From assembly GCA_964454745.1 (NCBI GenBank), contig CAYVUI010000010.1, positions 1 to 56,732 of the forward strand: 56,732 bases of DNA, read 5' to 3'. This document shows positions 8,945 to 17,605 of the stretch, in pieces. A program made the position numbers and the translations under genes. Below the pieces are notes generated by a model, which worked only from the letters and a program-made list of their open reading frames with translations, searched no databases and was not told the origin of the DNA. Position 1 is the stretch's first letter; each line of letters begins with the position of its first letter. The DNA is from CAYVUI01 sp964454745. Its GTDB lineage: Bacteria; Planctomycetota; Phycisphaerae; Sedimentisphaerales; Anaerohalosphaeraceae.

Positions 8945-8973
8945 TTTATACCCTAATCTCAAATTCAGGGCAA
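8945..8973 (-). promoter_or_regulatory. promoter of the riboswitch operon
   Basis: On the minus strand TTGCCC (8973-8968) and TATAAA (8950-8945) are separated by exactly 17 bp and lie about 35 bp before the aptamer's closing stem. The placement fits transcription that begins just ahead of the riboswitch. Confidence 0.65.
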
Positions 8974-9023
8974 CCCAAATCCATATAACTATCTTGCTTT
9001 TTTCTATCCCCCCCTGCCTGGGG

Positions 9024-9758
9024 TCAAATCTTGCCCATCGAGACCAGCACCGCAACCACAATCGTCCCGACCGCCACAACACCCAGGGCCACCATCGAAA
9101 CCGACATCCACAAAAAGCGGTTCTGGATACTCTTTAGCGTTTGTTTATAAAAACTCTCGCTCTCACTGTACATGGTCGAGATCCGGTTGACCGTCTCTTT
9201 CTGGGAGTTGGCATGGCTGTTGAGGCTCTCAAGGGTGTGTCCAAAGCTGTCAAACTGCTTTGCCATGCTGTCACTGGCCCGACTGGCGGTTTCGAGCTGA
9301 TCTTTCATCGACGAAAGCGTCTCATTCTGTTTGTGGCTTTCTTCCGGAATCTTCGAGATCATTTCAACAAATTTTGATTCCTTCTCCTTGAGGTCGTCGA
9401 GTATCGCGGTAAACACCCTCTTCTGCTCCTCGATGGCCTGCGGCAGAGACTCCACGATCTTCGCGAAATCTTCCATGCGTTTGGCAATCTGCTCGTGTTG
9501 GTCGACCTGCTTTGCAAGACTGGTATTGATCCCCTCGAGTTCCCCGACCAGGCGCTCGAATCCATCCTGCAATTTCTCAATCGCGTCCTTCTTTTCCGCC
9601 GGTTTTACCTTGGAAACCAGCGCATTTTCAAGACTCGAGTCCGTGTTATCCTTGAGAGAATCCTTTTCATTACCCTTTTTTGATGCGCGATTGACCGGTT
9701 CCACTGCGGCTGTGCCCTTCTTGCCGGCCATTTTCGCGAAAAAGCTCTTTATGCCCAT
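9024..9758 (-). CDS. coiled-coil protein with C-terminal membrane anchor
   Basis: The product has 244 residues. The first 55 residues are Lys/Ser/Thr-rich and probably disordered. Residues about 60-215 are a long charged, heptad-like coiled coil (IEKLQDGFERLVGELEGI and following), resembling the cytoplasmic hairpin of chemoreceptors without their signalling tip. Residues about 218-242 form one hydrophobic span near the very C-terminus, so it would be tail-anchored with the coil in the cytoplasm. There is no signal peptide. AAGGAACGACAA precedes ATG 9758. It lies between rpoD and the riboswitch operon on the same strand but behind the rpoD terminator, so it is probably monocistronic. I know no family name for it. 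Confidence 0.75.
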   Translation of the reverse strand: MGIKSFFAKMAGKKGTAAVEPVNRASKKGNEKDSLKDNTDSSLENALVSKVKPAEKKDAIEKLQDGFERLVGELEGINTSLAKQVDQHEQIAKRMEDFAKIVESLPQAIEEQKRVFTAILDDLKEKESKFVEMISKIPEESHKQNETLSSMKDQLETASRASDSMAKQFDSFGHTLESLNSHANSQKETVNRISTMYSESESFYKQTLKSIQNRFLWMSVSMVALGVVAVGTIVVAVLVSMGKI

Positions 9759-9797
9759 TTGTCGTTCCTTTCGTGGTTACCCAGCTCCATTTGCCTC

Positions 9798-9826
9798 ATT
9801 TAACAGGCACATCCCGCGAAATTCAA
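9798..9826 (-). promoter_or_regulatory. possible promoter of the coiled-coil gene
   Basis: TTGAAT (9826-9821) and TTAAAT (9803-9798) on the minus strand are 17 bp apart and about 40 bp before the ATG. The -10 is weak. Confidence 0.35.
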
Positions 9827-9898
9827 GTGAAAAATATCGGTGGATGTGGAAAGAGGAAAGAAATCTACTCCAGGCAGGATATCACGACAAGCAAACAC

Positions 9899-9933
9899 AA
9901 AAAAAGGGGCCTGCCCCACCGGACAAGCCCCTT
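9899..9933 (-). terminator. rpoD terminator
   Basis: The minus strand reads AAGGGGCTTG, a short loop, then CAGGCCCCTT and a T run (9905-9899). It starts 25 bp after the rpoD stop codon and should end the dnaG-rpoD transcript. Confidence 0.85.
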
Positions 9934-9957
9934 GTAATCCTTACAATTCTGTAACAA

Positions 9958-11823
9958 TCAGGCGATCTTATGGTCGAGGAAGCCCTCGAGCTTGCGGCTG
10001 CGAACCGGGTGCTGGAGTTTACGGATCGCCTTGGCCTCCACCTGGCGGACACGTTCACGGGTCACCTTAAAGATCCGCCCGACCTCTTCGAGGGTATAGG
10101 TATACCCATCGCCAATACCGTAACGCAGCTTGATGATCTCCCGCTCACGATAGGTCAGGGTCTTGAGGACCTGGTCGATGCGTTCCTTGAGCATCTCCTG
10201 GGTCGCCGACTGCACCGGCGATTCTACACTTTCATCCTCGATGAAGTCGCCAAAGTAGCTGTCTTCGCTCTCACCAATCGGTCGATCCAGGCTAAACGGA
10301 TGCTTGGAAATCTTCAGCACACGGCGGGCCTCGTTGACCGGCATCTCCGCCTTAGCAGCAATCTCTTCGATGGTCGGCTCACGGCCGAGTTCCTGCGAGA
10401 GGTTCTTGCTGATCGTCCGCAGCTTGCTCATCGTCTCGATCATGTGAACCGGGATACGAATCGTCCTTGCGTGGTCCGCAATCGCCCGGGTAATCGCCTG
10501 GCGAATCCACCAGGTCGCATAGGTACTGAATTTATACCCCCGGCGGTATTCATATTTATCCACCGCACGCATCAGGCCGGTATTGCCTTCCTGGATGATA
10601 TCGAGGAAGCTCAGCCCGCGGTTGCGATACTTCTTGGCAATGGAAACCACAAGACGAAGGTTGCCGCCCGAAAGCCGACGTTTAGCCTCTTCATACTCCG
10701 AATAAACCGTCTCAATCGATCGAAGCCGCTTATCGAGCTGCTTGGGCTTTTCGAGAATCAGGCTGATCATGCCGCTAAGTTCCTGCCGGATCGTCACGAG
10801 ATCTTCCTCGGTGAAATCCCGAGTCGGCCCCTTCTCAAGAATCATTTCCAATTGATGAATCTTGCTGCGGATTCCCTGGAGTTTTCGCATCATCGGCTGA
10901 ATCCGGCTGGTACGAAGGCTCAACTCTTCCAGCAGTGTCGCGATCTTGCGGCGGTTACGGTGCACCTGCTTATAAAGTTTTTTGGCCAGCCCGCCTTTTC
11001 CTTCGGCTTCAAGTACCTTCTCAAAAATATCATTATTCCGGTCCAGCAGCATCGTAATCGTCCGCAGATTCTCCGGCAGCCGGTTCTTGACCACCGAACG
11101 AATGAGATTCTCGGTCGTACTCATCTTCATGGTCCGGTCAAACGGCAAGGCCCCGTCATGCACCTGCTGGAGAATATCCACCGCCTGGCGAGCGCAGTAA
11201 TCACTTTCGAGCACTTTCCGCCGAAAAGCCAGCCGTGTCAGCTCGATCTTCTTGGCAAGGCTGATCTCTTCTTCACGGCTTAAAAGCGGAATCTCACCCA
11301 TCTGCGTAAGGTACATACGCACCGGGTCATCGATGCGCCGCCCTTCTGCCTCGGCAAGCGCCTTTTCGAGGAGCATCTCATCTTCGCTCTCCTCGTCATC
11401 CTCGGAAAAGTTCTCATCATCCTCGAAGTCCTCACCTGACTCTTCCTTGCTCTCCTTTTTCCGCTTTTCAAGGTCCGCTTCATCGATAAGCTGAATCCCC
11501 ATTTCGTCCAGCGTCATCAGCAGCGAATCCAGTCGATTCGGCGTAATCGCGTCATCGGGCAGGTCATCATTCATTTCTTCATATGTCAGGTAACCGTTTT
11601 TCTTTCCCCGCTCGATGAGCATCTTGATCACAGCCTCACCGTCCTGGTTGCGAACCGTGGCAGCCTTCTGGGCGATCTCTTTCTCTGTCATTTCTTCAAC
11701 CGCTTCGCCCTGAGGTTCTGAATCCTTCACCTCTTCTGCTACATTCGCATCTTCTACAGGCGCTTCGACCTGGTTTTCCTGCTCACTGGTCTCTTTGCTT
11801 TTTGTACTCTTTGATTTGGTCAT
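9958..11823 (-). CDS. rpoD: primary RNA polymerase sigma factor
   Basis: The protein has 621 residues and is the housekeeping sigma-70. An acidic N-terminus with region 1.1 (EAVIKMLIERGKKNGYLTYEE) is followed by region 1.2 (DDPVRMYLTQMGEIPLLSREEE). Region 2 is clear (NLRLVVSIAKKYRNRGLSFLDIIQEGN, then YKFSTYATWWIRQAI). Region 3 begins at IRIPVHMIETMSKL. Region 4.2 has the HTH motif (TLEEVGRIFKVTRERVRQVEAKA) before the conserved end RSRKLEGFL. The DDEN-rich insertion (around residues 125-150) is very acidic. The ATG has AGGA upstream. It lies 41 bp after dnaG, the classical macromolecular-synthesis pairing; rpsU is not present. Confidence 0.98.
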   Translation of the reverse strand: MTKSKSTKSKETSEQENQVEAPVEDANVAEEVKDSEPQGEAVEEMTEKEIAQKAATVRNQDGEAVIKMLIERGKKNGYLTYEEMNDDLPDDAITPNRLDSLLMTLDEMGIQLIDEADLEKRKKESKEESGEDFEDDENFSEDDEESEDEMLLEKALAEAEGRRIDDPVRMYLTQMGEIPLLSREEEISLAKKIELTRLAFRRKVLESDYCARQAVDILQQVHDGALPFDRTMKMSTTENLIRSVVKNRLPENLRTITMLLDRNNDIFEKVLEAEGKGGLAKKLYKQVHRNRRKIATLLEELSLRTSRIQPMMRKLQGIRSKIHQLEMILEKGPTRDFTEEDLVTIRQELSGMISLILEKPKQLDKRLRSIETVYSEYEEAKRRLSGGNLRLVVSIAKKYRNRGLSFLDIIQEGNTGLMRAVDKYEYRRGYKFSTYATWWIRQAITRAIADHARTIRIPVHMIETMSKLRTISKNLSQELGREPTIEEIAAKAEMPVNEARRVLKISKHPFSLDRPIGESEDSYFGDFIEDESVESPVQSATQEMLKERIDQVLKTLTYREREIIKLRYGIGDGYTYTLEEVGRIFKVTRERVRQVEAKAIRKLQHPVRSRKLEGFLDHKIA

Positions 11824-11864
11824 TTCAAATCCTGCCGCAAAAACTTTGATTTATCAAAATACAA

Positions 11865-13688
11865 CTATCGGCTTGCCTGGCCGAATATCTTCGCTTTATT
11901 CTTTTTTGCCTGGTTGCGTTTTTCGTGTATCTGCGCAATCGCCCGCAACCGCTCATCCCCTTCTTTTTCCTCGGAAAAACGGTCTGCTTCCAGCCGGTCC
12001 CTGTGGTGCGAAATCACCGCCAGTGCATCCTCAAGACGCGTCCGATATTCCCGGCTCTTACCTTCCTGGTCACTGATCGCGACACAAAAAGCCCCGGCCT
12101 CGGTTGATTCAATCCCGGCTAGAACCGCAGAAAGAGACACGCTGCCCCTTTCTTCAAGAGCGGCAAACAAAGCCGTACTCATCTGGCGGGTTATCTCATT
12201 TTCAAACCGAATATCGCAAACTGAATCACGATATTCACGGTATAATTCCGGCTCAGAAAGCAAAACTTCAAGGATTTCAATGCACGCCTTGTCATAAAGA
12301 GACAAGCGGATAGACGATTCTGCACTTTCTTGCTCTGGTTGTGCCGCTTTATTCATACGCTCAATACGCGAAAGAGTTTGATCCATTTGCTCATTGATCT
12401 GCCGCACGGTCAATCCCACCGTCGAGGCCAGTTTGGAGATCATCAACCCTTTCGCCAGTGAATCCAGCCGGCCCGAACGAATCGACAGCGCTGCCCGGCG
12501 GATGAATTCTTCAACTACACCCTTGCGCTCGCTGACCGTCGTGCTGGATGAGAGGCCCTCTTCCAGCCGCTGCCAGGTATACTCCATCACATCCTGTGCC
12601 TGTTCAACCACCCCGCGAAATGCATCCGCCCCCGATTCGAGCAGATAATCGCACGGATCCTTGCCGCTGGGCACAAATCCAAGGCGGATATCGATGCCCT
12701 CGGTAAGACAGACATCCATCGCCCGGTTGGCCGCCTCGTTTCCGGCGATATCACTATCAAAAATCAGGACAATCTGCCTGGCATATCGCCGCAGAATCCG
12801 GGCATGACCCGCGGTAAAGCTCGTCCCCAGTGTCGCAACGACATTGGTCACCCCGAACTGATGGCACATCATCACGTCCGTATAGCCCTCAACCACGACT
12901 GCCGTGCCGCTTTTTACAATCTCATGCCGCGCCAGGTTCAGGGCATACACACTGTTGCTCTTGTCAAACAGCATCGTCGCGGGGCTGTTTAGGTATTTCG
13001 CAGAATCGTCCCCGAGCGTCCGCCCGCCAAAACCGATGACCCGGTTGGTCACATCCACAATCGGAAAGATCAGCCGGTTGCGAAAACGGTCATAAACCCG
13101 TCCGGTCTCATTTTGCCCTGCCAAACCGGCATCGATGAGCAGCTTATCCGGGATTTTTTTCGCCCGGGCCTTATTGAGCAGCCCCTCATAGCTGTCCAGC
13201 GCAAGGCCGAGCCCGAATTTCACACCCGATTCATCATTGATTCCGCGATTGGTAACATACTCCCGGGCGGCTTTCCCCGTTTGTTCATCAGTCAAATTCG
13301 CCTGCCACACACGCATTGCCCAGTCATTGACCCGCGCGATATCCGCCGGCTCAAATTCTCCCTGCTGCGGTTTGGGCTTGCTGCTCGAAAAATTCTCCAA
13401 CTCGATCCCGGCCCTCTCGGCCAGCCGCGAGACCGCCCCGCGAAAATCAAGATTCTCCCGAAGTTGGATAAACTTGATCACATCGCCGCCTGCGCCGCAA
13501 GCAAAACACTTGAATATCTGCTTTTCCGGGCTCACATACATACTCGGCTTGTGGTCTTCATGAAACGGACAAAGGCCCACAAATTCCCGGCCCTTGCGGT
13601 CCAGGCGCACATGCTCCGACACCACATCCACGATATCGCAGCTTTGCTGAATCTTGCTTACCCAATCATTCAACCCGCGTTTGCCCAA
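11865..13688 (-). CDS. dnaG: DNA primase
   Basis: The protein has 607 residues and synthesises RNA primers at the replication fork. The N-terminal CHC2 zinc finger is C40-x2-H43 with C61-x2-C64. The catalytic core follows, with the TOPRIM motifs VVVEGYTD (E267, D271) and FDSD (D311, D313), and a C-terminal helicase-binding region is present. The start appears to be TTG 13688, since the reading frame has no ATG or GTG nearer the promoter and the family N-terminus (LNDWVSKIQQSCDIVDVVSEH) begins there. No good Shine-Dalgarno is seen. The gene shares a promoter at 13849-13876 with rpoD and so has a leader of about 150 nt. Confidence 0.97.
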   Translation of the reverse strand: MGKRGLNDWVSKIQQSCDIVDVVSEHVRLDRKGREFVGLCPFHEDHKPSMYVSPEKQIFKCFACGAGGDVIKFIQLRENLDFRGAVSRLAERAGIELENFSSSKPKPQQGEFEPADIARVNDWAMRVWQANLTDEQTGKAAREYVTNRGINDESGVKFGLGLALDSYEGLLNKARAKKIPDKLLIDAGLAGQNETGRVYDRFRNRLIFPIVDVTNRVIGFGGRTLGDDSAKYLNSPATMLFDKSNSVYALNLARHEIVKSGTAVVVEGYTDVMMCHQFGVTNVVATLGTSFTAGHARILRRYARQIVLIFDSDIAGNEAANRAMDVCLTEGIDIRLGFVPSGKDPCDYLLESGADAFRGVVEQAQDVMEYTWQRLEEGLSSSTTVSERKGVVEEFIRRAALSIRSGRLDSLAKGLMISKLASTVGLTVRQINEQMDQTLSRIERMNKAAQPEQESAESSIRLSLYDKACIEILEVLLSEPELYREYRDSVCDIRFENEITRQMSTALFAALEERGSVSLSAVLAGIESTEAGAFCVAISDQEGKSREYRTRLEDALAVISHHRDRLEADRFSEEKEGDERLRAIAQIHEKRNQAKKNKAKIFGQASR

Positions 13689-13848
13689 ATCGATACCCGT
13701 TTTTCCCTGAATATTAATACCTGCACTGCGTTTGGCTACTTGATGAAAATCAGCGGATATACCCTGTTTTCAGGGCCGCTCCAAGAGGTGCCCTCCAGCT
13801 CCGTATCTAATCTCACGCTATCCCAGCATTGATGTACACTACCCTTTA

Positions 13849-13876
13849 AGTATAGTGAAATATTAACAATCGTCAA
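13849..13876 (-). promoter_or_regulatory. dnaG-rpoD promoter
   Basis: The minus strand has TTGACG (13876-13871) and TATACT (13854-13849) with a 16-bp spacer. It is the best sigma-70 match in this gap and leaves a leader of about 150 nt before the TTG start of dnaG. The leader contains no aptamer that I recognise. Confidence 0.75.
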
Positions 13877-13952
13877 ATCAGACAAAAAAAACGCCTCTGG
13901 ATACTGAAAAAAAGGATTTCCTCCAAGTTGGACACTTAGAAATATGAAACAG

Positions 13953-14639
13953 TCAATCTGTCAGTTTTTTCAGCGATTTGACTTCGAGCGTGCCCAGTTC
14001 GTCCACAATCAGCTCCGCCAGGCCGTCAAGCTGATCGGCTGGGTAGCTGCTGGTAACCGCAACACTGTGCATTTTCGCCCGTTTTGCCGCTTCAAGGCCC
14101 CATCGACTGTCCTCGATCACCACGCACTGATCCGGAGTAATCTTTTCCCCTCGATTCTCATTGAGTTTCGCCAGCGCAAGTTCATACCCCGCAGGGTCGG
14201 GTTTTCCATGTGGCACGTCCTCCGCGGTCACTACCACCTCAAAACAGTCCCGAATCCCGCTGCCCGAGAGCATCAGCTCAATATCCCCGGACATCGCACC
14301 CGAACAGATACCAACCGCAAGACCTGCACCGTGTACCCGCTTGACAAAATCACGAACCCCCGGGATCAGTACATCCCCTTTGGCCACCAGCGACTCAAAA
14401 ATCACCGCCTTATCCGCGATCAGCCCACCCATATCTCCATCACCAATTCCAAGGTTGTAATCCCGCGATACCGCCTCGATATTTTCCTGATCGGTATAGC
14501 CCAGATACTTTTCCCAGTGTTCCTCCGGGCTGATATCGGTACCAAAACGCTTGAAGATCTCGTTGAGGGCCTGGTAATGCAGAGGCTCAGAATCGGCAAT
14601 GACACCGTCAAAATCGAATATTACTGCTCGAAGAGTCAT
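13953..14639 (-). CDS. HAD-superfamily phosphatase/phosphoglucomutase-like
   Basis: The product has 228 residues from ATG 14639, which follows GCAGGGGAATTGT; a longer frame to 14660 would overlap the upstream gene. Motif I is FDFDGVIADSEPLH (nucleophile D9, general acid D11), with a helical cap domain behind it (residues about 15-90). Motif II is GICSGA, motif III is the K in HGKPDPAGYELAL, and motif IV is VVIEDSRWGLEAAK. This arrangement is that of the beta-phosphoglucomutase/phosphoglycolate phosphatase branch; the substrate cannot be read from sequence. It starts 17 bp after the acyl-CoA dehydrogenase stop and is probably the last gene of the etf operon. Confidence 0.9.
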   Translation of the reverse strand: MTLRAVIFDFDGVIADSEPLHYQALNEIFKRFGTDISPEEHWEKYLGYTDQENIEAVSRDYNLGIGDGDMGGLIADKAVIFESLVAKGDVLIPGVRDFVKRVHGAGLAVGICSGAMSGDIELMLSGSGIRDCFEVVVTAEDVPHGKPDPAGYELALAKLNENRGEKITPDQCVVIEDSRWGLEAAKRAKMHSVAVTSSYPADQLDGLAELIVDELGTLEVKSLKKLTD

Positions 14640-14656
14640 ACAATTCCCCTGCTGGA

Positions 14657-16462
14657 TCAAACTTCTTGCGGTACCGGACCTGCGAGAACGTCATATTCGC
14701 TGAAGGTCGATTTATCCCCGCTGCAGATTCGTGCCGACAGTTCATCGATCCGAAGGGCATTTCTGCGGATGTAACGGTTGGCCATCTTGAGTTTGCGTTC
14801 TTTCATACTCACCTTGGGCAGATCACCATTATTCTTCGCAGAGGCAATCGCAGTTTCCATATCATACGAGCTGCTCGCCTGTCCACAGAGCAGGTAGCCG
14901 TTAATAATCGCAATCGCGATATCCACCAGGTCCCGGCCATACAGATCCATATAATCCACGCCGTTTTCCTTGATATACGCGATGCAATCTTTCATCTGAC
15001 CTCGGGCTTTGGTCAGTAAGTCGATCAGCTCTTTCACGCAATCTTCATACTTGAGCCCGGCCAGGATATCCAGGTATTTATCCGCCGTGCCGCCGCTGAC
15101 CCCGCGAACCGCCGCAACCACCTGAAGCTGGCTTGTGCCCTCATAGATCGTCGTAATCCGCGCATCACGGGCAAACCGCTCAGACGCATAATCCCGCATA
15201 TACCCGCTACCGCCAAGCACCTGGATCGCGTCATATGCCACCTTGTTGCACATCTCGCTGCAGTAATACTTGCTCATGGGCGTGAGCATCCCCGCAAATC
15301 GCTTATACAGTTTCAAGTCCCGCTTAGCCTGCTTGGCTTCATCCTTATCTTCCGGCGGATCCAATGCAAGCTTTTCGAGCCCGATATAAATGTCTACCAC
15401 CCGGCTGGTTTCGTACAATAGTGCCCGGCCGGTTTCCACATCGACTTTCATATCCACCACCAGGTCGCGTACCGCCGGCAGATTCTCAATCGGGCCGCCA
15501 AACTGCTCACGGCTGGCTGCATAGTCGCGGGCAACACGATACGCCGCCTCCGCAATTCCCAGCGACTGACCGGCAATTCCGATCCGCGCACCATTCATCA
15601 GGCTCATTACGTAAGTAACAAGACCACGCTGGCGCTCCCCGATCAGTTCACACGGGGTATGGTCGAAGAACAGCTCACACGTCGGCGAACCATGAATACC
15701 CAGCTTATCCTCCAGCCGGCGTACCCGTACAGTAGAACCCCGGTCGCAGACAAACAGGCTCAGTCCAAGCCCGCCGCTGCGGTCCGGCTCACTGCGTGCC
15801 AATACCAAAAGCACCTCGCCGCAGCCGTTGGTAATAAACCGCTTGACACCATGAAGATACCAGTGCCCCTGCTGGTCCTGGTACGCACGCAGCTTACACG
15901 ACTGCAGATCTGACCCGGCATCCGGCTCGGTCAGAACCATCGCCCCGGTGACTTTGCCGTCCGCAAAATCCGGCAGATACTTCTGCTTGATCTCTTCGCT
16001 CGCAAAAGCATTGATCGTCTCGGCAATACCCTGGAGACCGAAAATATTCATCAAAGACGCATCCGCACGAGAGACAATCTCAATCGCGGAAGAATAAACC
16101 ACGTTGGGGAAATTCAAACCCCCAAACCGATGCGGCAGCGTAAAACCCATTACCTGCGCCTTGGCAAGCTTGTCGAGGCTTTCCGCGATTCCATCTGCAT
16201 AACTTACCGTACCGTCGTCGTGCAGCGTATTGCCCTGCCGATCGATGTCTTCACTTCGCGGAGCGATAAAATCACCACTGAGCTGACCGACCGCATCCAG
16301 AACCATTTTATAGTTCTCAATCGCCTCGTCCGCGTCCGCCGGGGCATAATCCACCTCGCCGGCAAAACGAAAACCCTCTTCCATATAATCCGCTACTTTG
16401 GCAAGGTCAATATGCCCGAGCAGAAACTGAATATCGTCATTATCTCGATAAAAATTAGCCAT
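14657..16462 (-). CDS. acyl-CoA dehydrogenase family flavoenzyme
   Basis: The product has 601 residues, longer than the usual 380-400 because of a C-terminal extension (residues about 460-600) typical of the long bacterial ACADs. FAD/substrate motifs are MVLTEPDAGSDL (around 176-187) and RFITNG (208-213). The catalytic base is expected at E441 in IYEGTSQLQ, and LGGSGYMRDYASERFARDARI lies just before it. It oxidises an acyl-CoA to the enoyl-CoA and passes electrons to ETF; the chain length is unknown. It follows etfA by 92 bp, and a perfect GAAA-loop hairpin (TTGCCC/GGGCAA, 16531-16546) sits in that gap. The operon etfB-etfA-acd supports ETF as its partner. Confidence 0.95.
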   Translation of the reverse strand: MANFYRDNDDIQFLLGHIDLAKVADYMEEGFRFAGEVDYAPADADEAIENYKMVLDAVGQLSGDFIAPRSEDIDRQGNTLHDDGTVSYADGIAESLDKLAKAQVMGFTLPHRFGGLNFPNVVYSSAIEIVSRADASLMNIFGLQGIAETINAFASEEIKQKYLPDFADGKVTGAMVLTEPDAGSDLQSCKLRAYQDQQGHWYLHGVKRFITNGCGEVLLVLARSEPDRSGGLGLSLFVCDRGSTVRVRRLEDKLGIHGSPTCELFFDHTPCELIGERQRGLVTYVMSLMNGARIGIAGQSLGIAEAAYRVARDYAASREQFGGPIENLPAVRDLVVDMKVDVETGRALLYETSRVVDIYIGLEKLALDPPEDKDEAKQAKRDLKLYKRFAGMLTPMSKYYCSEMCNKVAYDAIQVLGGSGYMRDYASERFARDARITTIYEGTSQLQVVAAVRGVSGGTADKYLDILAGLKYEDCVKELIDLLTKARGQMKDCIAYIKENGVDYMDLYGRDLVDIAIAIINGYLLCGQASSSYDMETAIASAKNNGDLPKVSMKERKLKMANRYIRRNALRIDELSARICSGDKSTFSEYDVLAGPVPQEV

Positions 16463-16554
16463 TTTCCGATTCCATTAAAGCGAACTTTCTCATTCCATTT
16501 AACCGGCTTTACGCCGCTGATTGCATCCCTTTGCCCTTTCGGGCAACGGCAAGA

Positions 16555-17583
16555 CTACACTTTCTCGCGAATCGCATTGACCATCATCGGGATGACTTCA
16601 TTGAGATCACCCACGATCTTGTAATGGGCAATATCAAAGATCGGGGCCTCCGGGTCGTTATTGATCGCAATAATCTTCTTGCTCTCGTTCATGCCCGCCT
16701 GGTGCTGGATCGCCCCGCTGATCCCCGCCGCAATGTACAGGCTCGGGCGTACCGTCGTGCCCGTTTGACCAACCTGGTGGTCGCGGTCGATAAAACCAAG
16801 GTCAATCGCTGCACGTGTCGCAGCAGGTGCCGCACCCAGCGAATTGGCCAGATCCCAGATCAGCTTGAAATTCTCTTTACTGCCTACCCCCGCCCCGCCG
16901 GCAACGATAATTCGCGAGGCCTTGAGGTTCACTTTCTTGGGCCGAATCTCTTCACGCAGGATCTCGATTGCAAGATCGGCCTGGCTGAGATTAACGGAAA
17001 CTTTCACCTGTTCGGCTTTCCGCGTTCCATCCGGCTCGGGCATGGGCATAACGCCTTCGCGAACCGTTGCCATCTGCGGCCAGCGGTCATAGTTAATAAT
17101 CCAGGCAATGATATTACCGCCAAATGCCGGGCGAACCTGGTAGAGCAGATTCTCATATTTTGTATTGGTCCGCTTGACCTCGTGGTCACCGATCTGCAGG
17201 TCCGTACAATCCGCGGTCAGCCCCGCTTTAACCTGGCTGGCAATACGAGGGGCCAAATCCCGGCCAACCGCTGTTGCACCATAGAGAACGATCTGCGGCT
17301 TGAATTCCTCGATCATCTCGCAAAGCACCCTCGTATAGCTCGTTGTCTGGTAATGAGCTAAAAGCGGATGCTCAGCGACATAAACTTTATCCGCCCCGTA
17401 ATGGCCAAGCTTGTCAGCACAATCCTTCAACTCACTGCCCAGCAGTACCGCAGCCAGCTTTACGCCCAGCTTGTCGGCCAGGTCGCGGCCTTTGCTCATC
17501 AATTCAAGCGGAGTATCCTCAAGCACACCCTCACGCTGCTCTGCGAAAACCCACACTTCTCCCTGCTTGTTCACTTCGATCAT
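16555..17583 (-). CDS. etfA: electron transfer flavoprotein, alpha subunit
   Basis: The product has 342 residues from ATG 17583, which has AAAGGGATTGAGA upstream; a TTG two codons earlier is less likely. The N-terminal domain (1-190) binds beta, and the C-terminal FAD domain holds VAGGAGVGSKENF (228-239), VGQTGTTVRPSLYIAAGISGAIQH (271-294) and INNDPEAPIFDIAHYKIVGD. ETF accepts electrons from acyl-CoA dehydrogenases in the cytoplasm. It lies 22 bp after etfB. Whether this pair bifurcates electrons is not decided by what I see. Confidence 0.96.
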   Translation of the reverse strand: MIEVNKQGEVWVFAEQREGVLEDTPLELMSKGRDLADKLGVKLAAVLLGSELKDCADKLGHYGADKVYVAEHPLLAHYQTTSYTRVLCEMIEEFKPQIVLYGATAVGRDLAPRIASQVKAGLTADCTDLQIGDHEVKRTNTKYENLLYQVRPAFGGNIIAWIINYDRWPQMATVREGVMPMPEPDGTRKAEQVKVSVNLSQADLAIEILREEIRPKKVNLKASRIIVAGGAGVGSKENFKLIWDLANSLGAAPAATRAAIDLGFIDRDHQVGQTGTTVRPSLYIAAGISGAIQHQAGMNESKKIIAINNDPEAPIFDIAHYKIVGDLNEVIPMMVNAIREKV

Positions 17584-17605
17584 TCTCAATCCCTTTGTTA
17601 TGATT

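Noticed and set aside
9970..11283. Long open frame on the plus strand (437 codons) opposite rpoD
   Set aside because: It is an antisense shadow of rpoD, whose minus-strand protein matches sigma-70 throughout; the antisense product has no family features or ribosome site.
13113..13832. 239-codon plus-strand frame opposite dnaG and its leader
   Set aside because: It is antisense to the DnaG catalytic region and runs through the dnaG promoter; no coding features.
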